Source: Caldifarciminota bacterium
Lineage (GTDB): Bacteria > Hydrothermota > Hydrothermia > B15-G9 > WFZT01
Reading direction: 5' to 3'
Assembly (NCBI GenBank): GCA_026991055.1
Contig: JALXCE010000313.1
Span: forward strand, 1-11,544
DNA: 11,544 nt
Part shown: one piece after another, positions 7,098-11,544 of the stretch
How positions within the stretch are numbered: position 1 is the first letter of the stretch
How the letters are laid out: each line of letters starts with the position of its first letter
Made by a program: the position numbers and the translations under genes
Notes under the pieces: generated by a model
Databases searched by the model: none
What the model was told of the DNA's origin: nothing
Seen by the model: only the letters and a program-made list of their open reading frames with translations

Positions 7098-8490
7098 CTT
7101 TTTTCTCCGAAATTCCTGCCTCATGGTTACTTTGGGAACTAGTATTGGATTTAGCGACACTTCTTTTTTCAAGGAGTTTGAATTGCCTATCACTAATTCT
7201 GTCAATTGCTGGTTTAGGTAGATAATAATTTGTCAAATTTTCAATGGTTCCTAATTCCTTGCCAATGAGAAGGGTCAATTGTGATTCATTACACTGCTCA
7301 ACAAATCTTTTTATTCTACCATTAGCAAAGTCATAAGAAATAATTACTAAATGCGTTGAAGGGATAGTAAGCATATCTTTTATGATGTTGTTTATATGGG
7401 AATCTCCAAATCCGTAGCCGTATGTGACAAGTACTGAATTTGGTCTGCAAACAGCTGTTGAGAAATCTCTAAATAATTCAGAGTAAGGGAACAAAGTTGT
7501 TTCAATATCTTTTTGTGAATTTGGATAAATAACGACTTTGTTTAATGGGTCTTTAAAAAAACTATCATCTGCTTCTTGCCCAAAAAGTAAAGGTATTTTA
7601 ACAATTTTTCCGTTATCAAATTGCCAATCAAGAGAACCATGCAATTTAGTAAAACGAACAACACCTTCTACGTAACGAGGCTCTCCTCTGATTCCCGGGG
7701 GATTATAATGGTAATCTAAGTCAATTCTGTGAAACCTCATAATGGGTTTCAATTTACCAATGAATCTATCTAAGGTTAGTATACCCGCCTCATCCAGACC
7801 AAATTCTATAAATCTATCATAATTAGTTGTAAAAATGTTTAATCTATCCTTCGTGGCCGTTCGAGTGGAAAAACTTAGTAAAAATTTTTTAAGAAGCAAT
7901 AAAGGATTAGTGTTTCCATGTTTTTTATCTTCTTGCGTAAACGATTTTGCAATTAATTCTAAAAATGTCCTTTCATTTTTTATAATTTTTTTAACGAATT
8001 TCTTTAACTCTTCACTAATGGCATCCTGTAGATTATTGTAATTTTCTTCGTCTCTCAAAATTTTATACCCTTTTAGTAAATCAAGAGCAACTCTGAGATA
8101 ATCTTCAAAATTTGCTTTTCCTCTACCCATCCTAATAGCCTCATCTTCCGCTTTTTCCTTAATCAATTCCATGTAAGGACTTTTAAATTCCATTGGAGAC
8201 ATCATTGAGTTATTTTTGGAATTCTCTTTAGGGCCATCATCACCAGAATCATCGGTGGATTCACTTGGTGGATTTGTCGTTGTTAAAGCCATAGAGAGTC
8301 CACTTCCTACAAGCAAAGAAAGATGTTCACTTTGAAAAACTGCTGTAAGCCATGGTTCAATTTTTTCTCTTAGTTTTTGTCTATTATAGTTTCCAGATTT
8401 CTTAGTTTTTTCAATATCTATTTTTTCATTTGCTATATATATAATGCCACAATTATCGTTGCACTTATCAAAATCTACTTTTATTTCCAT
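7090..8490 (-). CDS. SIR2-domain protein (probable NADase effector of a Sir2-HerA defence system)
   Basis: SIR2 domains bind NAD. In defence proteins of this type they hydrolyse it, stopping phage growth by depleting the cell. In the 466-residue product from ATG 8490, GSGLS (62-66) is the NAD-binding glycine motif, NFED (127-130) a family motif, TTNYD (221-225, Asn223) the catalytic-type Asn motif, LHGSLDW (283-289, His284) the catalytic-type His, and GYGFGDSH (358-365) the C-terminal SIR2_2-type motif. A longer frame from TTG 8520 exists, but ATG 8490 has a near-perfect GAGGAGG (8497-8503) six bases upstream, which decides the start. Residues about 70-100, directly after GSGLS, are low-complexity and Asp/Ser/Asn-rich. 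The last 25 residues are also polar and probably disordered. It lies upstream of, and overlaps, the HerA-type gene. No N-terminal signal or membrane segment is seen. NADase rather than deacetylase activity is inferred from the context. Confidence 0.93.
   Translation of the reverse strand: MEIKVDFDKCNDNCGIIYIANEKIDIEKTKKSGNYNRQKLREKIEPWLTAVFQSEHLSLLVGSGLSMALTTTNPPSESTDDSGDDGPKENSKNNSMMSPMEFKSPYMELIKEKAEDEAIRMGRGKANFEDYLRVALDLLKGYKILRDEENYNNLQDAISEELKKFVKKIIKNERTFLELIAKSFTQEDKKHGNTNPLLLLKKFLLSFSTRTATKDRLNIFTTNYDRFIEFGLDEAGILTLDRFIGKLKPIMRFHRIDLDYHYNPPGIRGEPRYVEGVVRFTKLHGSLDWQFDNGKIVKIPLLFGQEADDSFFKDPLNKVVIYPNSQKDIETTLFPYSELFRDFSTAVCRPNSVLVTYGYGFGDSHINNIIKDMLTIPSTHLVIISYDFANGRIKRFVEQCNESQLTLLIGKELGTIENLTNYYLPKPAIDRISDRQFKLLEKRSVAKSNTSSQSNHEAGISEKKDE
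7105..7108 (-). promoter_or_regulatory. Ribosome-binding site of the herA-like gene
   Basis: GGAG on the minus strand sits seven bases before ATG 7097, inside the last codons of the SIR2 gene. It supports this start over the open frame that reaches 7205. Confidence 0.75.
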
Positions 8491-8496
8491 AAAAAT

Positions 8497-8503
8497 CCTC
8501 CTC
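8497..8503 (-). promoter_or_regulatory. Strong ribosome-binding site of the SIR2 gene
   Basis: GAGGAGG on the minus strand lies six bases before ATG 8490. This is the strongest Shine-Dalgarno match in the window, and it falls inside the open frame that starts at TTG 8520, so the upstream start is unlikely. Confidence 0.85.
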
Positions 8504-8577
8504 GTCAACTTATTTTCCAATCTAACTTGAAAGATTATGCCAATTCTTTTTTTAACCAGGGAATATATTCAATTATA

Positions 8578-9035
8578 TTATAACTCTTCCCATGATAACT
8601 TAAGTCGATGATTACCAACATTCTCTATCCAGCAAATATCAATCCTTCTTTTAAGAATACCAATGAAAACTGCTAATTTGTAGTCCAAGCCATCATGAAA
8701 ATATGTCTTCAGCTTTTCCACATCTGATTTTGCCATTTTGCTATTTTTCCCAGCATGTTTAAGTTCAATAACCACTAAATTATCCTTTTTCCCCTTTTAT
8801 GAATGATGATGTCGGGCCTAACTTTCTTGCCTTGGGAATTAATCTTGGGATCGTATACCATCTTGTTATACTCACAATCAACGGAATAGCCGTAAAATTC
8901 ATTCTCCAAATAAACTGCTATTCTATGGCCCATTGTAAGTTCGTATACACCATATTTCAAAAGAGTATCTTTATCCTTATTTGAAAATTCCTTCAAAGAT
9001 TTTCTGATAATATGTTTGATGCATTCGTTATTCAT
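8578..9035 (-). pseudogene. PD-(D/E)xK nuclease-like gene, broken by a frameshift
   Basis: Two overlapping frames, 9035-8775 (86 codons) and 8775-8578 (65 codons from GTG), together make one recognisable protein. The first starts MNNECIKHIIRKSLKEF and contains MGHRIAVYLENEF (35-47), VDCEYNK (52-58) and VRPDIIIHKRG (72-82, Asp75). The second supplies VVIELKHAGKN with the ExK pair. With one extra A in the A-run near 8790 the junction would read HKRGKKDNLVVIELK, giving Asp75 and Glu91-x-Lys93, the spacing expected of PD-(D/E)xK nucleases. As it stands, frame one ends at TAG (8775-8777) before ExK. The run A-AAA-AGG could allow -1 slippage; a sequencing error or decay are alternatives. The second frame may also have lost its natural end: in the first frame, codons from 8585 give YNIIEYIPWLKKELA and a stop at 8535. 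Start ATG 9035 has AAGAGAG seven bases upstream. It precedes the SIR2 gene on the same strand. Confidence 0.75.
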
Positions 9036-9174
9036 GTTTTATCTCTCTTATTTTCCTCCATATTCTCTTGTATTTTATAATTTCACACCCTATATCCAGT
9101 GAGGATTTACTAAATTTTAAATGTTTTTTTTCACTATAATTAAAATGTTCAAATGATATTATCTGATTAATCCT
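9028..9174 (-). other. Unassigned 48-codon open frame overlapping the nuclease-like start
   Basis: Between TAA (9175-9177) and TAA (9028-9030) this frame reads ISFEHFNYSEKKHLKF and ends KRIWRKIREIKHE, with a helical, basic C-terminal part. Its stop overlaps the next gene's ATG by 8 bp (ATGAATAA), much as the SIR2 and herA-like genes overlap. It has no ATG, GTG or TTG start, and one inserted base near 9175 would join it to an upstream frame beginning at TTG. I do not recognise the sequence. It may be the tail of a lost first gene of the operon, or chance in AT-rich DNA. Confidence 0.3.
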
Positions 9175-9318
9175 TTAGCATACCTTAAGCGGATTAAACC
9201 GTATCTTTTCAACAACAATTACAATTTATTTAATATCAGTACATCTATTGGCAATTTATCGTTTACCTGCCTCTCAGATTAAGAAAACTTTTATATTTTA
9301 TTTCCCTACACAAAGGTG

Positions 9319-9348
9319 TTTATAAAGTGAATGTATCAATAATGTCAA
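9319..9348 (-). promoter_or_regulatory. Sigma70-like promoter of the nuclease-SIR2-herA operon
   Basis: On the minus strand, TTGACA (9348-9343, perfect -35) is followed after 18 bases by TATAAA (9324-9319, 5 of 6 to the -10 consensus). Transcription would start near 9311 and run left into the operon. It is the best promoter match I found in the window and is correctly placed, because the sbcC terminator lies upstream of it. Confidence 0.6.
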
Positions 9349-9357
9349 CTATATAGT
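9348..9357. promoter_or_regulatory. Palindrome ACTATATAGT abutting the -35 box (possible operator)
   Basis: A perfect 10 bp palindrome shares its last base with the TTGACA box. Placement directly upstream of -35 suits a regulator site or an AT-rich UP-like element. No regulator gene is visible in the window, so function is inferred only from position. Confidence 0.35.
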
Positions 9358-9436
9358 AAGTTTTCAACCTCATTATATAAATATTAGGTAAAGCTTCTAA
9401 CAAAATTTTCCGAATATATCTCCTATTTCTTTAGTT

Positions 9437-9463
9437 AAAAAGAATTTCAATTTTTGGAATTCT
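9437..9463 (-). terminator. Weak intrinsic terminator after sbcC
   Basis: On the minus strand, AGAATTCC and GAAATTCT pair around a 7-base AAAAATT loop (six continuous AT-rich pairs, one mismatch, then a C-G pair), followed by TTTTT. It begins two bases after the sbcC stop. The stem is weak, so readthrough into the defence-like operon is possible. Confidence 0.5.
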
Positions 9464-9464
9464 C

Positions 9465-11544
9465 TCACACCTTCACCTCGACCTTTGATGAGTTGGTGAG
9501 GGGGTCGCGGGTTACGATGATCTGGGCGGGAACTATTTCGTGGAATTTCCTTACATGGGTGATGAGTCCCACGAGTTTGCCGCTGCTTCTTATGTCTTCA
9601 AAAACCCGGCTCATGGCATTCTGCAGGTCCTCATCGAGTGTTCCAAATCCCTCATCAATAAAGAAGAAATCTATGCTCCTCATACTTTTCCGCTGAATAT
9701 AAAGGGACAGCGCAACGGCAAGGGAGAATGAAACGAGGAATCTTTCTCCTCCTGATATAGATTTTATGACCCTTTCGTGTCCCGTGTACGCATCAAAAAT
9801 TAAAAACTCAAAGCTGTCACCTTTTGCTCCCACAAGCCTTAACCTGCCTCCAGTAAGCTGGTCAAGTATTCTATTGGCTTCAGCGAGTATCTCGTGAAGA
9901 TAAAATCTGACCACAAACCTCGAAAGCTTTTTCCCGTAAAGGAGATGATACAGGGTCTGGAGATGCTCAAATTCATCTTTCCTCAGCTTAAGCTCACGCT
10001 CAAGATTTGCCTTCTCTTCAAGGTCCCTCCGCATGGTACCAACATACTGTTTTTTCTCACCGATGCTTTGATTCAACCCCTCAATTTCCCGGGTAACCCT
10101 GTCAAACTCCTCCTGCGTTTTCTGAGGCTCACCCTCGGGCATTTCCGTCATTGGGAGCTTTTCTAATTCCTTTTTGACCTTGTCGAGATAAACCCTCTGC
10201 TTCTGCACCTCATCCTCAAAAGCCTTAATCTCGTCCCTGAGTTTTTTAATCTCGTCCTGAGTCAGTATAAATTCCTTGATTTTTTCAGGTTCTATCCCGT
10301 GCTTCACTGCCTCGGTTTTTAGCCTTTCAAGAGCCTTCTTACGATTTTCCTCTTCCTTTTCAATGCTCTGCTTCAACAGCAAAATCTGCGTCTTCAGATC
10401 CTCAAACTTCTGTCTTTTATCCTCATAGTCCTTGCTTAATTTTTCCTTCCTGGCTTCAAGTTCTTTAAGTTGCTTCTCAACAGCGGCAAGGATTTTCGTC
10501 GGATCATCCTGCCCCACGAGTTCCTTAATCTTTTTGCTCAACTTATCCAATTCCTGCTTCAGATTTTCGACCAACTGCCTTTTCTGGGCTATGTTTTCCC
10601 TGATTTTCCCAAGAGACTGAATTTTCTGCTGAAGTTTCCGCTCCTCCTCTCTTATCTTCTCAAATTTTTCCTTTTTCTCCTTCACAGATTTGATAGCGAC
10701 CTCGAGGCATGTCAAATTCTCACAACCAAATCCCTGTGCAAGGGTCTGGACATCAATTGTAAGCTTTTTCAGCTTACCAAGATATTCCTGAAGTTCCTTT
10801 TCGCTCTCTTTTTGAGACTCTTCAAAACTACCAATAATTCCAAGAATTTTTTCTTTGAGAGCCCCTAATTTTTGCAAATTCTCGCGGGATTTCTCCACCT
10901 CTTCCCTCAACTTCTCAATTTCTTCTGTTCCGACCTCACCTGTGGCAGGATTCGGATGGTGAATGGAGCCACAAACGGGACACGGCTTACCTTCTTCAAG
11001 CTCTGATGCGAGGATCAAAGCACGGTGGGTGTTTTCTTTTTCCTTCAAAAGTTCGCTTGCTTCCTTAAATTTTTCTTCAGCAGCTTTAAATTTCTCGATT
11101 ATCAGCCTTCTTGCCTCGTCGAGATTTTTAAATGTTATCCCCACTGGCTGGAGTGCTTTTTTAACCTCATTGAAAATCCTCTGCTTTTCCCTCTTTTTTC
11201 TGTCCTCAAAATTTTTAACAAGGCTATTTAAATTCTTTTGCTCGCTCTTTAGCTCGACAACCTTGCTTTCCACCGAAAGAAGCCTTTTCTCGTCGTCCGA
11301 CAGTTCAAACTCCCGAAGTTTCTCTGAAATTTTACTCAATTGGTTTTCGAGGTTCTTCAGATTTTGCTCCTCTGTTTCGAGTTTTTTAAGGGATTTTCTG
11401 GCCTCACCGAGCTTGCGCTCATTTGCCTTCATCTCAGAGAGCAGCTCCTGTGCCTGTTTCGCTTTACTCTGAATTTCGACAAGCTCCCTCTGCTTCTCGG
11501 GATAAATTTTATTAAACTCGGTAAAAAGCCTTTGAGCCCCCTCG
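9465..11544 (-). CDS. sbcC: Nuclease SbcCD subunit C (Rad50-like ATPase), 5' end cut by window edge
   Basis: SbcC pairs with the SbcD nuclease to open hairpins and process DNA ends. It is an SMC-like ATPase with two long coiled-coil arms joined at a zinc hook. The visible 692 codons stay open to the right edge, so ATG 11432 is only an internal Met; the N-terminal Walker A domain lies outside the window. Coiled coil rich in Glu, Lys and Leu runs through most of the protein, broken by the zinc hook CPVCGSIHHP (around 10960-10985), whose two Cys bind zinc. Near the C-terminus are the ABC signature SISGGERF (about 9747-9765), Walker B FFFIDEGFGTLDED (about 9630-9670) with the catalytic Glu, and LITHVRK. 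The C-terminal half appears intact and is higher in G+C than the neighbouring operon. sbcD would be expected just off the right edge, which I cannot check. Confidence 0.95.
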   Translation of the reverse strand, partial: EGAQRLFTEFNKIYPEKQRELVEIQSKAKQAQELLSEMKANERKLGEARKSLKKLETEEQNLKNLENQLSKISEKLREFELSDDEKRLLSVESKVVELKSEQKNLNSLVKNFEDRKKREKQRIFNEVKKALQPVGITFKNLDEARRLIIEKFKAAEEKFKEASELLKEKENTHRALILASELEEGKPCPVCGSIHHPNPATGEVGTEEIEKLREEVEKSRENLQKLGALKEKILGIIGSFEESQKESEKELQEYLGKLKKLTIDVQTLAQGFGCENLTCLEVAIKSVKEKKEKFEKIREEERKLQQKIQSLGKIRENIAQKRQLVENLKQELDKLSKKIKELVGQDDPTKILAAVEKQLKELEARKEKLSKDYEDKRQKFEDLKTQILLLKQSIEKEEENRKKALERLKTEAVKHGIEPEKIKEFILTQDEIKKLRDEIKAFEDEVQKQRVYLDKVKKELEKLPMTEMPEGEPQKTQEEFDRVTREIEGLNQSIGEKKQYVGTMRRDLEEKANLERELKLRKDEFEHLQTLYHLLYGKKLSRFVVRFYLHEILAEANRILDQLTGGRLRLVGAKGDSFEFLIFDAYTGHERVIKSISGGERFLVSFSLAVALSLYIQRKSMRSIDFFFIDEGFGTLDEDLQNAMSRVFEDIRSSGKLVGLITHVRKFHEIVPAQIIVTRDPLTNSSKVEVKV

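Larger units (their letters stand above)
9036..9464. other. AT-rich leader region upstream of the nuclease-SIR2-herA operon
   Basis: This non-coding stretch lies between the sbcC stop and the first gene of the defence-like operon. It contains the sbcC terminator, a promoter with adjoining palindrome, and the 48-codon frame described separately. TTAATCC and GGATTAA (about 9169-9206) form a 7 bp inverted repeat within it. If the promoter is used, the leader before the nuclease-like ATG is about 275 nt, long enough to have held another small gene. Confidence 0.6.

Noticed and set aside
7098..7205. 36-codon upstream extension of the herA-like gene
   Set aside because: It overlaps the SIR2 coding region by 116 bp, whereas ATG 7097 has GGAG at seven bases and an 8 bp coupling overlap; the residues also lack the HAS-barrel pattern.
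8491..8520. Ten-codon upstream extension of the SIR2 gene to a TTG
   Set aside because: The strong GAGGAGG site lies within the extension and fits ATG 8490 exactly.
10963..11472. 169-codon Ser/Phe/Leu-rich plus-strand frame opposite sbcC
   Set aside because: Its Ser/Phe/Leu composition is what results from reading the reverse of Glu/Lys-rich coiled-coil codons.

Overview
The window looks bacterial. It carries mnmG (tRNA wobble-uridine modification) and an SbcC-type nuclease ATPase, both in bacterial form, and the proteins are rich in Lys, Glu and Ile, as in many low-to-medium GC or thermophilic and candidate-phylum bacteria. I cannot name the organism. Both ends are cut: mnmG runs off the left edge a few codons before its expected end, and sbcC runs off the right edge without its N-terminal ATPase half.

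Layout. At 1-2795, minus strand, an RNase HII-like gene is followed 19 bp later by mnmG, probably as one operon. A 474 bp gap (2796-3269) holds a repeat-like element with a perfect 14 bp hairpin. At 3270-4523, plus strand, is a lone AAA ATPase of the ATPase_AAA_14/DUF4143 type. Another 474 bp gap (4524-4997) has no clear gene but is full of inverted and tandem repeats. From 9035 down to 4998, minus strand, lies a more A+T-rich block: a PD-(D/E)xK nuclease-like gene broken by a frameshift, then a SIR2-domain gene, then a HerA-type ATPase gene that starts inside the end of the SIR2 gene. A 429 bp AT-rich leader (9036-9464) contains a good sigma70-like promoter with a palindrome beside its -35 box. 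At 9465-11544, minus strand, is the C-terminal two thirds of sbcC, ending in a weak intrinsic terminator.

How the genes work together. SIR2 plus HerA matches the known Sir2-HerA anti-phage arrangement, in which a SIR2-type NADase and a hexameric HerA ATPase form a complex that depletes NAD on infection. Both genes have strong Shine-Dalgarno sites just before internal ATGs, so the likely starts are 8490 (SIR2) and 7097 (HerA), not the longest open frames. The nuclease-like gene upstream appears to share their promoter and could be a third component, but its catalytic D and ExK motifs now lie in different frames. The block sits between housekeeping genes and reads as a small defence islet. The least explained sequence is the repeat- and hairpin-rich DNA downstream of herA and the frame-broken leader of the operon.
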